The notes: generated by a model not told the origin, from the sequence alone. A DNA stretch of 64,000 nucleotides from Legionella donaldsonii (GCF_900452385.1 NZ_UGOA01000001.1:498501-562500); one strand, 5' to 3'. Counted from the first letter of the stretch, positions 43,437-53,707 are shown. A program made the numbers and translations.

Positions 43437-45836
43437 TCACAAACTCACATGATTTTCTTGCGCTAACCATTCTTTGATTTCACGCTGAGAATCGTTAATC
43501 ACCTGAATTAATTGATGGTATAATTGTTCTAGCTTGTGAGTGTGGCCCGCTTTATGATAACGCTCTAAATACTGACAAGCATATTTAAGTCGAATTGTTC
43601 CACAATAAACTGCGCCGCTTTTAAGCTTATGGGCTAAATCTTCAATCTTATCCCAGTTTTGCTCATTATAGGCGCTTTGAATTTTTAGTGAATCTCCAGG
43701 AAGTTCCTGATTTAACATCAATGAAAGCAACTCTCGAAGTACATCTTCATTACCAAGATTAGTTATACCTGTTTCCAGATCAAACAGTGGATAATGATCT
43801 AGAAGAAAGAGTTCGTCTTCTGTTTCAGGCAAATCGACGCCTAACGTTTTAGTTTTTTGTATGTTGCATGATTTAATAAATTGATTGATTACCGTTTGTA
43901 ATGTTGCTAATTGAATTGGTTTACTGATGACCATATTCATGCCTGCCTGTAAGGATTCTGGCTTGGCAGCTATTAAGCCATGTGCGGTTAAGCCGACAAT
44001 AGGGATAGAGGGTAGACTATTGTCAGTTTCCCACTTGCGGATGGCTCGAGCTAACTCGTTACCTGACATGCCAGGTAAGCCAATATCCGTAAGAATTAAA
44101 TCAAAATGTTGAGAGGTAGCTAGTTTAAAGGCTTTTTCACCATCCGTCGCTGAAACAAAGCGACAACCCGTTTGTTGCGTAATGGTTTCTACAATTTTCA
44201 AAGCAATTAAATTGTCTTCTACCAATAAGAGGTAAGGCGAGTCGCTATCAGCGGGCAGCTCTAAACTAGAGTTTGAGGGTTGAATGTTGATCGGTTCTTT
44301 TGAAGAGGAGGTATTGGCAGGTTGAATAGGCTCAGAAATAACGGCATCTTCTTTTTTTCCGATAGCCATCGATAAGGTGAAATAAAAGGTAGTTCCCTTT
44401 CCTTCCTCGCTTTCTAATTGAATTTTGCCGCCTAGAAGAGAAACGTACTTTTCAACAATGTGTAATCCCACGCCATGGCCATGATATTCTCCTTTATAAG
44501 AAGGGGAGATGCGATAAAATCGTTCAAAAACCTTGGATTGTAATTCTTTAGGAATACCAGTGCCTGTATCCGTGATTCTAAAATCAAGCTCTATGCGTTC
44601 ATTAGTCTTTGAACGCTGGGAAATGCCTATTAGGACGCGTCCATTTTCTGTAAATTTTATTGCGTTACCCACTAAGTTAAGTAGAATCCGGTGTAATTTA
44701 AACCGATCTGAGACAAGAAACTGAGGGATTTGTTGATCAATTTTCACCTCTAAATTTAAGTTTTTCTGGTAGATCATAGGCTGTTCCAGCCGAACAATAC
44801 CTTCAATACTTTGGCGAAGATCGAACGTTTCCTGATGGATATCTTCTTCACTGACCTGTTCAGCAGAAACGACATCTAAAACGCCATTAAGTAATTTTAA
44901 TAATTGCTCACCACTTTCATTAACCCAACGTGCATACTGTTTTTCTTGAGGATTACCGGCACCTTCTTCCAGGAACTTGGACATCCCAATAATACCACTT
45001 AAGGGTGTACGGATATCATGACTCATGTTTGCTATAAATTCTGTTTTTGCCTGATTAGCCGTCTCGGCTAATAGTCTCGCTTCTTTTAAAGCCGTGATAT
45101 CGACCGAAATTCCTGCAACCCCCACTACTTTACCTGTATTATCTCGCAGTGGGACGCGACTTGTTAAAAGGTTTAACACGGTATTGTTAATATGAGGAAT
45201 AGGGGGATCTTCAATACCAAAAATGGGCTGACCTGTCGTCATAACGTGTAGATCATCATTTTTTAATTTTTCAGCAAGACCATTAGGCCAATTGCATAAC
45301 ACTGCAAGCTCCTCATAGGATTTTCCTTTGAACTGCTCACGAGTCATGTTTAGCATAGATAATACATTTTGGTTGCAGCCTAACATTAAGCAATCTTTAT
45401 CCATCCAGTAAACATTACACGGCATATTCTCAATAAGGGTTTCCAAGCGAAATATTTCGTTATGCTGTTTTTTAATTTCATAATTAGTTGTTTGCAAAAT
45501 TAGGAAATTGGTATCATTAATTTTGATTCGCTCAATAAGCCATGTCAGACTGAGTTCCTCTCCTGCATTCGCGGGAATGGAGTGAATTAAGTTCGCGCCC
45601 AAAAAACGCTGCCAGTCCTGTTTGGAAAAACAATTTTTAGTAGATTGAAGACAGAATTCATTAAACGATTTACCTAGCGCTTCCGCTGCTGGGCAATTAA
45701 ATAATTTTTCAGCTATGGGATTATAAATCACAATCCTCGATTCATGGTCTAAAAGAATGATGGCTTCCTGACTATGCGCCACGAGAAACTGCGCGAGTTG
45801 ATTATGAATAATTAAGTCGTTGTGATCGATTTTCAC
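43437..45836 (-). CDS. Hybrid sensor histidine kinase (PAS-PAS-HK-REC-Hpt)
   Basis: The 799-residue soluble protein has two PAS domains (about 10-125 and 130-255), then a HisKA/HATPase core with the H-box NMSHDIRTPLSG, N-box LVGNAIKF, G1 DTGTGIP and G2 GHGVGLHIV. Next comes a receiver with a phosphoacceptor Asp in LILTDIGLPG, and a C-terminal Hpt with AHKLKSG. It should autophosphorylate and pass phosphate by relay to an unlinked response regulator. There are no transmembrane helices, so it senses a cytosolic signal. The start is GTG at 45836. It is divergent from the synthetase gene 117 bp away. Confidence 0.92.
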   Translation of the reverse strand: MKIDHNDLIIHNQLAQFLVAHSQEAIILLDHESRIVIYNPIAEKLFNCPAAEALGKSFNEFCLQSTKNCFSKQDWQRFLGANLIHSIPANAGEELSLTWLIERIKINDTNFLILQTTNYEIKKQHNEIFRLETLIENMPCNVYWMDKDCLMLGCNQNVLSMLNMTREQFKGKSYEELAVLCNWPNGLAEKLKNDDLHVMTTGQPIFGIEDPPIPHINNTVLNLLTSRVPLRDNTGKVVGVAGISVDITALKEARLLAETANQAKTEFIANMSHDIRTPLSGIIGMSKFLEEGAGNPQEKQYARWVNESGEQLLKLLNGVLDVVSAEQVSEEDIHQETFDLRQSIEGIVRLEQPMIYQKNLNLEVKIDQQIPQFLVSDRFKLHRILLNLVGNAIKFTENGRVLIGISQRSKTNERIELDFRITDTGTGIPKELQSKVFERFYRISPSYKGEYHGHGVGLHIVEKYVSLLGGKIQLESEEGKGTTFYFTLSMAIGKKEDAVISEPIQPANTSSSKEPINIQPSNSSLELPADSDSPYLLLVEDNLIALKIVETITQQTGCRFVSATDGEKAFKLATSQHFDLILTDIGLPGMSGNELARAIRKWETDNSLPSIPIVGLTAHGLIAAKPESLQAGMNMVISKPIQLATLQTVINQFIKSCNIQKTKTLGVDLPETEDELFLLDHYPLFDLETGITNLGNEDVLRELLSLMLNQELPGDSLKIQSAYNEQNWDKIEDLAHKLKSGAVYCGTIRLKYACQYLERYHKAGHTHKLEQLYHQLIQVINDSQREIKEWLAQENHVSL

Positions 45837-45953
45837 GCTAGTATGTTATCCTTATGCCATTTTGGTAAGTAACAAAGTAATAAGTACTCGGAGTTTTCCT
45901 GGTAATCAATTTATTGTATTTCTTTTGAATTATATACCATTGAGGATCCTAAT

Positions 45954-48900
45954 ATGGAGATAACCACCTGCCTTATTGGTGAAGATAGTTTAGTTATTCA
46001 GTGTGGTGATCAACTTTTATCTCGCAATCATCGCATACACTTGGTTATTTCGCCACTGCACAGTGTTCAAGAGTGGGCTGAAGAACATGGAATTTCCTGG
46101 ATCGCCAGTATTGATAAGCTTGCAAATATCGAGCCTTTTCAGGTTGATTATTTGTTCAGTATTGTGAATAGTCGCATTTTATCAAAATCAATTCGAAATT
46201 TAGCCCGCTGTTATGCCATTAACTATCATGATTCACTTTTACCTAAATTTGCAGGTCTGAATTCTACCTCCTGGGCACTTGTTCACAACGAAAAAGAGCA
46301 TGGTGTCACCTGGCATATCATGAATGACAAGATTGATGAGGGGGAGATTGTTTATCAACAGTCCTTGCCAATCCATCCTAATGATACGGTGCTTACATTA
46401 AATTTGCGTTGTTATGAAAATGCGATTTCATCCTTTACTCAGATGATTAAGCTTATCGAAGCCGGTTTGCTTGCACCTAGAAAGCAAGTGCTTGATAAGC
46501 GGAGTTATTTTGCTGCAAATCATCATTTACCGTGTTTTGGATTTATTGATTGGCGGCTTTTTTCAGCCAAAACGATTGAGCGCATCACGCGAGCTTTATC
46601 CATTCAAAAATATAGTAATCATGTTGGCACCTTAAAATTACTGGCAGACAGGGACTACGCGATTGTTTCCCAGGTTGAACTGGTAAGCGCTCCCAACACC
46701 GCTGAGAATAAATTAGGTACAATCCTGGCTATTGAAGAAAACGGCCTTGTAGTTAGCACAGTAGGTCAACCCATTAAATTTGTTGAATTACTCTCCTTGG
46801 CAGGTGAGCCAATTTCAATTAAAGATTGGGTCAATAGTCATGGCCTGCAAGTTGGGCAAGTCTTACCTTACTACAGGGTAAAAGATATAGAAGCGCAAAG
46901 GAAATACCACAGCTCTGCATTAGCTAACGAGCGCTATTGGATTAGTAAAATAAAAGCGATATCTGAGCATAATACTTTTAATCTACAGCGTCTCAAACAA
47001 TCGATGGAATTTGAACGTTTGGAAACATCCATTAGCTTAAATGACATCTTCCCCAGCAAACAATTTGATAACAAGGTAGAACTGCTATTAACAGCCATAT
47101 TAATCTATTTGTATCGCCTAAATAACCAGGAACAGCTATCAATTTCAATTGTTCAGCCTGAGTATAATCATCTTCAAGAGCAATTCGGCCCTTTATTTTC
47201 AGGGTTTTTACCGTTGCTTTTCCATAAAGAAAATGATTTTTCATTTCAAGAGGCACTTGAGTCGGTAACCAAATCATTGGTCGAACTCGATAAGCGCTCT
47301 GTATTTCTGAGTGATATTGCTGCAAGACACCCTGAGTTGAAAGGAAGTCAAATGGAATCAGGGATTGTTATTAATCTTTCAGGGGCTAATAAAGAGTATC
47401 CTTGCCAAACGGAAACGGTGCTTTATTTTAATTTGGATCCGGATAGAGGTAAAATTGAGATTCTGCATCGTATGGAGCTAAACAGAGATGATTCGTTACT
47501 GAAAGAACTCATGTCGCATTGTACCCAGCATCTCGTTAATATTCTTATCCAGTTAATTAATCACCCTTTTGTTAGTGCAAGAAAGTTTTGCTTTTTGACA
47601 CAAGCTGAACGTTACAACTTATTGCAGGTATGGGGAAAAGGAAAGACGAGATACCTGCCTGAAAAATCACTGGTAATGCTTTTTGAAACCCAAGTGGCAA
47701 ACAATCCAGACAAGGTAGCTGTTTATTTCAATCATTTATCAGTCACTTACTTGGAGCTGAATGAACTCGCTGAGCGGGTTGCCAATCGCATACGGCAGCG
47801 ACAACTTCCTCCACAACACTTTATCGGATTGTACCTTCAGCGAAGTATAGAGATGCTTGCTGTGATACTAGGGATTTTAAAGGCCAATTGTGCCTATGTT
47901 CCTCTGGATACCAAATATCCTTTACTGAAAATAGAACAAATTGTTGAAGATGCTAATCTTTCTTGCCTTTTTATCCAGCAAAAATCAGTGGAACAATTTA
48001 ACGATTTTTTCAAGCAAAAAGAGAAAAAGGTTGAGTTGTTAACCGTCGAGGCTATTTTATCGACTCCGCAAAAGGCCTGCGAGCAGGTACCAGACGGTTT
48101 AACCATAACAAACAAGATTGCTTATATTATGTTTACTTCGGGTACAACAGGAAGGCCAAAGGGGGTTGTTGTCACCCATAAAAACATTATTAATTATTGC
48201 AAGTGGTTCACTGAGACAACCCATTTTGATGAAAAATGTACTATTGATTTCTCGTCATCCATTGCGTTTGATCTCTCGGTGCCTTGTACCCTTGCTCCTT
48301 TATTAGTGGGGGGGGCCATTGCTATAGCCACTGATGCCCAAAAAACAAATCCACAACTTTACCTGACCCATCTTAAAAAGCACCTGGTCACTCATGCGGA
48401 GTTAACCCCTGGTTATCTTGAAATGTTGCTGAATTACCCTCAGGAAGTAATTGATTTGGTTCATTTACGTTATTTGTTACTCGGGGCTGATGTGGTTTTA
48501 AGTACTGATGTGAAACGATGGTTATCGTTATGCCCTCACCATCAGGTCATCAATGAATATGGTCCTACAGAAACGACGGTGTCAGTCACTTCTTATTTTG
48601 TGAATAAGGATGAGTTGGATAATGGAACCTCAGTTCCGATTGGCCAACCGGCTTTTAATTCGACCGGTTATGTTCTCGATCAATACAAAAATCTCTGTCC
48701 TTTTGGTGTAAAAGGAGAGCTATATATTGGTGGAGCTCAAGTAACCAAAGGTTATCTGAATCGGCCTGACCTAACACAAGAGAAGTTTATCCATGTGGAT
48801 TTCACCAAGCCCAATGAAGTGCTTTATCGTACAGGCGATATGGTGTGTTGGTTGCCAGGTGGAAGTTTGCAGTTTTTTGGAAGAAATGATCACCAAGTCA

Positions 48901-50180
48901 AAATTCAGGGTTACCGTATCGAATTACCGGCTATTGAATCGATTTTGGTTAAATTTCCTGGAATTCATCAAGCAGTGGTTGTCGTGATGCGAGGAAAATC
49001 AAAAGAAGCTTATTTGCGAGCCTATTTGGTGACTGATAAAAAGCCAAAAACCAGCAACGAATTAAGGGAGTATTTGGCTGACTATCTGCCTGGCTATATG
49101 ATACCGCGCGAATTTTGTGTCATAAAATCAATTCCTTTAAAAGAGAATGAAAAAATAGATTTTACTTCATTAGAACGGCAAGGATTTCAACTTTTACGAT
49201 TTAATGAACAAGATACAATTGATGCATTAACACCCCACGAAAAGGAAATCAAAGGAATTTGGGAGCAAATTTTTCACAGGAAGGTCCATTCTGCCCAGGA
49301 GGATTTTTTTGCCATGGGGGGCGATTCACTCACGGCTTTGCAGCTCATATCCACTTTAAAAACGCATTACAATTTAAATTTGCCCCTGCAATTAGTGTTT
49401 GAGTATCCAACTATTTCAAGTTTAGCGACCAAAATTGATGAGTTTTTAGCGAGTAAACGTTCAGAAAAGCATTTTTCTATCAAAGCAAACCCTTTAATTA
49501 AATTGGCAACCGGTAAAGACGAGCCGCCTTTGTTTTTAGTGCACCCCGTGGGTGGTTCAGTCTTTTGGTATAAGCAATTAGCTTCATATTTGCATGGTAA
49601 ATACACTGTTTATGGTATTCAGGATCCTAATCTGGATGGAATGCTTCTTCGCTTTAACGCTTTGGAGGAGATGGCCAGTTTTTATTTGCAGGAAATAAAA
49701 AAAGTGTATTCAGGTGATCAATACTGCCTGGGAGGAGCCTCATTCGGCGCTACAGTTGCTTTTGAAATGGCAAAACAACTCGTCAATGAAAAAAAATCCA
49801 TTCAATTTCTAGGGTTGTTCGATGGGTGGGCTCATTATCCTCATGACTTAATGCAGGAAGATACATCCATATTCTTAAGCCAGACAGAAGATAATCAATC
49901 CACGATCAATAACAAGACAAAAGAGTCTTTATATGAATTGGAACAATATCGAAAGACGTTATTACTCAATTATAAACTCTCTTCCTTGAAGGCGGATGTG
50001 ACCTTATTTAAGGCAAGTGAATTATGGCCTTCATTTAAACTCATTGATGACTTTAATAATGGTTGGCGTCCTTATGTTGAGGGTGAAATTAAGCAGTATG
50101 CGATATCTGGGAATCATGAAACCATGTTTTTTGAGCCCTATGTCCAGCGATTAGTAGAATGTCTTTCCATGAAAATATAA
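45954..50180 (+). CDS. Single-module nonribosomal peptide synthetase with N-terminal formyltransferase
   Basis: The 1408-residue enzyme has, in order: a formyltransferase domain (about 1-180, NYHDSLLPKFAG with the catalytic Asn-His, and DEGEIV); an FMT-C-like part (about 200-290); the C-terminal half only of a condensation domain (about 305-545, no HHxxxDG); an adenylation domain (about 570-1065, FTSGTTGRPKG, NEYGPTE, YRTGDMV); a carrier (GGDSLTAL serine, about 1090-1160); and a thioesterase (about 1180-1405, GASFGA serine, GNHETMF histidine). It should activate one amino acid, probably formylate it, and release it. By-eye pocket residues are D,L,P,E,L,G,E,V,S,K. GAGGA precedes the ATG. No tailoring genes flank it. 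Confidence 0.85.
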   Translation: MEITTCLIGEDSLVIQCGDQLLSRNHRIHLVISPLHSVQEWAEEHGISWIASIDKLANIEPFQVDYLFSIVNSRILSKSIRNLARCYAINYHDSLLPKFAGLNSTSWALVHNEKEHGVTWHIMNDKIDEGEIVYQQSLPIHPNDTVLTLNLRCYENAISSFTQMIKLIEAGLLAPRKQVLDKRSYFAANHHLPCFGFIDWRLFSAKTIERITRALSIQKYSNHVGTLKLLADRDYAIVSQVELVSAPNTAENKLGTILAIEENGLVVSTVGQPIKFVELLSLAGEPISIKDWVNSHGLQVGQVLPYYRVKDIEAQRKYHSSALANERYWISKIKAISEHNTFNLQRLKQSMEFERLETSISLNDIFPSKQFDNKVELLLTAILIYLYRLNNQEQLSISIVQPEYNHLQEQFGPLFSGFLPLLFHKENDFSFQEALESVTKSLVELDKRSVFLSDIAARHPELKGSQMESGIVINLSGANKEYPCQTETVLYFNLDPDRGKIEILHRMELNRDDSLLKELMSHCTQHLVNILIQLINHPFVSARKFCFLTQAERYNLLQVWGKGKTRYLPEKSLVMLFETQVANNPDKVAVYFNHLSVTYLELNELAERVANRIRQRQLPPQHFIGLYLQRSIEMLAVILGILKANCAYVPLDTKYPLLKIEQIVEDANLSCLFIQQKSVEQFNDFFKQKEKKVELLTVEAILSTPQKACEQVPDGLTITNKIAYIMFTSGTTGRPKGVVVTHKNIINYCKWFTETTHFDEKCTIDFSSSIAFDLSVPCTLAPLLVGGAIAIATDAQKTNPQLYLTHLKKHLVTHAELTPGYLEMLLNYPQEVIDLVHLRYLLLGADVVLSTDVKRWLSLCPHHQVINEYGPTETTVSVTSYFVNKDELDNGTSVPIGQPAFNSTGYVLDQYKNLCPFGVKGELYIGGAQVTKGYLNRPDLTQEKFIHVDFTKPNEVLYRTGDMVCWLPGGSLQFFGRNDHQVKIQGYRIELPAIESILVKFPGIHQAVVVVMRGKSKEAYLRAYLVTDKKPKTSNELREYLADYLPGYMIPREFCVIKSIPLKENEKIDFTSLERQGFQLLRFNEQDTIDALTPHEKEIKGIWEQIFHRKVHSAQEDFFAMGGDSLTALQLISTLKTHYNLNLPLQLVFEYPTISSLATKIDEFLASKRSEKHFSIKANPLIKLATGKDEPPLFLVHPVGGSVFWYKQLASYLHGKYTVYGIQDPNLDGMLLRFNALEEMASFYLQEIKKVYSGDQYCLGGASFGATVAFEMAKQLVNEKKSIQFLGLFDGWAHYPHDLMQEDTSIFLSQTEDNQSTINNKTKESLYELEQYRKTLLLNYKLSSLKADVTLFKASELWPSFKLIDDFNNGWRPYVEGEIKQYAISGNHETMFFEPYVQRLVECLSMKI

Positions 50181-50321
50181 TGGCTTACCTGGCTAATGAG
50201 GATTAATTAATCTCAGGTCACTGGTTAATAAACGTCCATTATTGAGTGTTGCCTTAAAGCAGGTCTGGACAAATTCTTGGATAGGTTTTACCGCCAAAAT
50301 TAATTCAGGTGCCCAGGGTTC

Positions 50322-51029
50322 TCAGGATGAACTCACCATGGGGTTTTCCAGCTGTTTTTGATAGTCGCGCCACTGGGGCATAAATCGGGTCATTAACGCA
50401 TGGAAACGCTTATTGTGGCTAGCTTCCAATAGATGAACCATTTCATGAACTAAAACATATTCCAGGCAAACCAAGGGTTTTTTAATCAGATTAAGATTCA
50501 GCCAGATTCGTTGCGCACGGACGTTGCAAGAGCCCCAGCGGGTTTTCATTAGTTTGATTCCCCAGCTGTTCACGTTTACCCCGATTATTGGTTCCCATTT
50601 CTGTAGTAGTTGGGGTAAAACTGCTTTCATTTGTTCTCTGTACCAGCTTTTTAACAGGACTTCTCTAATGGTTACCGTTGAATCAGCTTTGGTAAAACAG
50701 TGGATAAAGCGGTCATCGATAACGATTTTTGCCTGTTGACTATTCTCGTGAATAACGAATGCAAATGATTTACCTAAAAAATAATGATGTTCGCCTGATT
50801 CAAAACGAGGGCTGGGTTGGGGGGGATTTTGAGTTAAACGGGCTCGCTGGGCATGAATCCAGGCGCTTTTGGCTTCCAGCTGCCGGTGAATCAGGGCCAT
50901 AGAAAATCTTAATGGTACGCTGACCCTGACCTCACCATGAGGCGGATATATACGTAGATGTATGTTTTTTATCGGTTTTCTTATGATGTTTATAACAATC
51001 CCATCAATTTCAAGTTGATTGTGCGACAT
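50322..51029 (-). CDS. YgjP-like/DUF45 metallopeptidase
   Basis: The 235-residue protein has VLVHEMVHLLEASHNKRFHALM, the HExxH zinc site with the downstream third ligand, typical of the M48/DUF45 (YgjP) family. The KTRWGSCN motif before it is also diagnostic. The internal start at 51029 gives MSHNQLEIDG as the N terminus; the longer frame to 51089 would add a hydrophobic stretch unlike the family. It is cytosolic and its substrate is unknown. It lies convergent with the synthetase gene. Confidence 0.85.
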   Translation of the reverse strand: MSHNQLEIDGIVINIIRKPIKNIHLRIYPPHGEVRVSVPLRFSMALIHRQLEAKSAWIHAQRARLTQNPPQPSPRFESGEHHYFLGKSFAFVIHENSQQAKIVIDDRFIHCFTKADSTVTIREVLLKSWYREQMKAVLPQLLQKWEPIIGVNVNSWGIKLMKTRWGSCNVRAQRIWLNLNLIKKPLVCLEYVLVHEMVHLLEASHNKRFHALMTRFMPQWRDYQKQLENPMVSSS

Positions 51030-51213
51030 AGAAGCAAGTAATAAAAAACAAGAAAGGGTAGTTATAAATTGATGAGGGTAGATAGTCAATTGATTAGTGG
51101 ACCTTATGGTCTTTAGCTTGGGAAATAGGAAGCGATGAATCAGGACTTACGAAAAAAGTCGAGACAAAATTTTAACGAAGAGATCGGAGTTTTTCGTAAG
51201 TTCTGTGAATCTA

Positions 51214-51495
51214 TCAGAAGCGCTCATCAGGGACACAAGGACTATCGACATATTCACCGTTTATTTTCAATACCATATTCACGCTGGCACGATGGTAGCG
51301 AACTAATTGTTCGTATTGGGCGGGGGTCAGATAGCCATAACTGTTACCACAATAAACCAGTGAATGGGCGGCGCGCGAAGATTTAACTTGTATGGGGATA
51401 TCACAATCCCAACGAAAGCGTGTCAAATCACAGTTAGCAAAGGCTGTGCTCAATGGCAGTATAAACAGAAGCGACGCTAGATTGATTGTTTTCAT
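51214..51495 (-). CDS. Small exported hypothetical protein
   Basis: The 93-residue protein has a clear Sec signal peptide ([20 protein letters not shown], cleavage before NCD). The mature ~73 residues contain four cysteines (NCDLTRF, WDCDIP, VYCGNS, DSPCVP), suggesting two periplasmic disulfides, and a helix [16 protein letters not shown] do not recognise the family. No operon partner is evident. Confidence 0.7.
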   Translation of the reverse strand: MKTINLASLLFILPLSTAFANCDLTRFRWDCDIPIQVKSSRAAHSLVYCGNSYGYLTPAQYEQLVRYHRASVNMVLKINGEYVDSPCVPDERF

Positions 51496-51579
51496 AGACT
51501 AACACTCCGTTGTTCTATTCTAATATTATCGGCTATTACGCAGAATTCTGATAGTGAAGCATGCTTGAACTATGCCAAG

Positions 51580-52038
51580 TTAGTAAACGATTCCTTCATG
51601 GCGTAGTAGATCTGTTTTGTAATGCAGAGCGGTAGTTTGCCCCATATAGCCGCCACAGTTGGTTTTGCCAACTACACGATGGCAAGGAATAAACAAGGCT
51701 AAAGGATTACTTTTACAAGCCTGGCCAATAGCACGGGGACTTGATTGCAATGTCTTTGCCAATTCACCATAGGTAAAGGTGCGGCCTACGGGAATAACCA
51801 GTAAAGCATTCCAAACCCGCTGCTGATAGAGAGTACCTTGTGGTTTTAATGGCAATTGAAAACGATAGTGAGGGTTTTGGAAATAATGATCGATTTCCAT
51901 CGCAATGGTGTTGGTCAGTTGATTAACTAGCTTGCTGGAAGTGGGCGATTCAGTAAAATTTGCGCGGTGGATATAATGCTCATCGTACTCAACTTCAAGC
52001 CAACCAACAGGTGTACTGAATTCGGTGACGATGAGCAT
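51580..52038 (-). CDS. ogt: Methylated-DNA--protein-cysteine methyltransferase
   Basis: The 152-residue protein has the active-site motif IPCHRVVG, in which the cysteine takes the alkyl group from O6-alkylguanine in a suicide reaction, preceded by the DNA-binding helix (GELAKTLQSSPRAIGQACKSNP). The N-terminal domain is short, as in Ogt. The ATG at 52038 is preferred over a TTG at 52050. It lies 12 bp past rplS and may be read through from that operon. Confidence 0.93.
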   Translation of the reverse strand: MLIVTEFSTPVGWLEVEYDEHYIHRANFTESPTSSKLVNQLTNTIAMEIDHYFQNPHYRFQLPLKPQGTLYQQRVWNALLVIPVGRTFTYGELAKTLQSSPRAIGQACKSNPLALFIPCHRVVGKTNCGGYMGQTTALHYKTDLLRHEGIVY

Positions 52039-52050
52039 TTTGGTCCGCAA

Positions 52051-52416
52051 TTAACTTTCTTTTTTGCTAGTCAATTTTTCTTTGATACGTGCTGCACGGC
52101 CAGCTAAATCACGCAGATAATATAGCTTGGCACGACGAACATCACCACGACGCTTAACAGTAATGCTGTCTACAACAGGACTGTAAGTTTGGAATACGCG
52201 CTCAACACCAACGCTGTGAGAAATTTTTCGAACCGTGAACGCAGAATTTAAACCGCGGTTGCGTTTAGCAATGACAATACCTTCGAAGGCCTGTAAACGC
52301 TCGCGTGTACCTTCTTTTACTTTTACTTGTACTAAAACGGTATCACCTGGACTGAAATCAGGAATATTTTTGCCTTGCATTTGTTCGGCATTTAATTGGT
52401 CAATAATGTTCGTCAT
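52051..52416 (-). CDS. rplS: 50S ribosomal protein L19
   Basis: The 121-residue protein has the L19 signatures [41 protein letters not shown] and [10 protein letters not shown], with the C-terminal [16 protein letters not shown]. It stabilises the subunit interface. The ATG at 52416 has AGGAG five bases upstream; the GTG two codons earlier is not needed. It is the last ribosomal gene of the rpsP-rimM-trmD-rplS operon. Confidence 0.97.
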   Translation of the reverse strand: MTNIIDQLNAEQMQGKNIPDFSPGDTVLVQVKVKEGTRERLQAFEGIVIAKRNRGLNSAFTVRKISHSVGVERVFQTYSPVVDSITVKRRGDVRRAKLYYLRDLAGRAARIKEKLTSKKES

Positions 52417-52446
52417 GGTCACTCCTCAAATGGGTATTCCTTTTAA

Positions 52447-53193
52447 TCAGGAACCACCGTGTTCGCGTTTAAACTCGACAAGCAACTGCTTGTCCGTATC
52501 ACTTAACTGTATTTTCTCTAATAAATCCGGACGTTTCAGCCAGGTTTTACCCAGCATTTGTTTTCTACGCCAGCGCTCAATATCTCGATGATGGCCACCT
52601 AATAATACTGGCGGAACATCTAAACCGTTAATAGTAGCTGGTCTAGTGTAATGTGGACAATCCAGCAAACCATTCATAAATGAATCTTGTTCTGCAGAGC
52701 CCAAATGGCCAAGACTGCCAGGCAGAAGGCGTATAATCGCATCGATAAACACCATGGCTGCCAATTCACCACCACTTAAAACAAAATCTCCTAGCGACCA
52801 TTCTTCATCAACATCATGTGTAATGATCCGCTCATCAATTCCTTCATAGCGTCCTGCTATAAAAAGCAGGGGCCGTTTGCTTGCTGCCACTTCATTCAAA
52901 TCAAACTGGCGAACTACTTTCCCTTGTGGACTCAAATAGATGGTCTTACAAGAGGTCGGCAACTGAGTCTTTGCATGCTTAATTGCTGCATGTAAGGGCT
53001 CATACATCATGACCATACCCGGACCACCGCCATAGGGTTTATCATCCACCTGACGATAGGGCCTTGTCGCCCACTCACGGGGATTCCAACAGTCTACCTT
53101 CGCTAACCCTTGCTCAAGAGCCCGTCCCACTACACCGTGGTGCAAGCCATCAAACATCTCGGGCATCAGTGTTATCACACCTAAATGCAGCAT
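52447..53193 (-). CDS. trmD: tRNA (guanine37-N1)-methyltransferase
   Basis: The 248-residue SPOUT methyltransferase has the knot motifs LLFIAGRYEGIDERI and SLGDFVLSGGELAA, and the N-terminal GVITLMPEMFDGL. It methylates G37 next to the anticodon using S-adenosylmethionine and prevents +1 frameshifting. Full length. Four-base spacing from rimM supports one transcript. Confidence 0.97.
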   Translation of the reverse strand: MLHLGVITLMPEMFDGLHHGVVGRALEQGLAKVDCWNPREWATRPYRQVDDKPYGGGPGMVMMYEPLHAAIKHAKTQLPTSCKTIYLSPQGKVVRQFDLNEVAASKRPLLFIAGRYEGIDERIITHDVDEEWSLGDFVLSGGELAAMVFIDAIIRLLPGSLGHLGSAEQDSFMNGLLDCPHYTRPATINGLDVPPVLLGGHHRDIERWRRKQMLGKTWLKRPDLLEKIQLSDTDKQLLVEFKREHGGS

Positions 53194-53196
53194 TAT

Positions 53197-53706
53197 CTAA
53201 AAATCCGCATCCCAGTCAACTCTTATAAGATTTTGGCCAGGATTGATGTCCATAATAAACTGATCCGGTAAATAGGGAATCAAATATCGCTTTGTTCCTT
53301 CTACAACCAAAACATCATTGGCTCCAGTCGGCATTACTTCTTTTACCTTGCCAAAGGAGATTCCTTGCAGATTAACAACCTCCATTCCAACAAGTTCATG
53401 CCAGTAATATTCGCCTGGTTTAAGTGAAGGAAGTTGAGTGCGACTAATCGCGATATCACTATTAGTCAGGTTAGCCGCCTGCTCTCGTTCGCTATAACCT
53501 TCAATCTGGGCAAGAATCAATTTATCGTTGACTTCTATGTGCAATACGCTAAGTGGTTGCCATTGTTTGCCTATATAGGCATGCCAATCTGTATAACGCA
53601 GGATATTATCACGAGGCTCGGTGAATGAATGAACAATAACGAGCCCTTTAATTCCATGCGCACGACCAAAACGACCAACAACAACCCAATCAGTAACCTT
53701 GTCCAC
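53197..53706 (-). CDS. rimM: Ribosome maturation factor RimM
   Basis: The 169-residue protein has the RimM N-terminal VVGRFGRAHGIKG and a C-terminal PRC-barrel part (YYWHELVGMEVVNLQG, VLVVEGTKRYLIPYLP). It binds S19 during 30S head assembly. One base separates it from rpsP, so it is tightly coupled. Confidence 0.97.
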   Translation of the reverse strand: MDKVTDWVVVGRFGRAHGIKGLVIVHSFTEPRDNILRYTDWHAYIGKQWQPLSVLHIEVNDKLILAQIEGYSEREQAANLTNSDIAISRTQLPSLKPGEYYWHELVGMEVVNLQGISFGKVKEVMPTGANDVLVVEGTKRYLIPYLPDQFIMDINPGQNLIRVDWDADF

Positions 53707-53707
53707 G

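Noticed and set aside
42605..45836. A thiazole/oxazole peptide biosynthesis cluster around the SagB-like gene
   Set aside because: No YcaO, no E1-like cyclodehydratase and no precursor peptide lie nearby; the neighbours are a sensor kinase and an ankyrin-like protein.
51135..51386. An 83-codon plus-strand frame
   Set aside because: It overlaps the signal-peptide-bearing minus-strand gene at 51214-51495, which has much better protein features.
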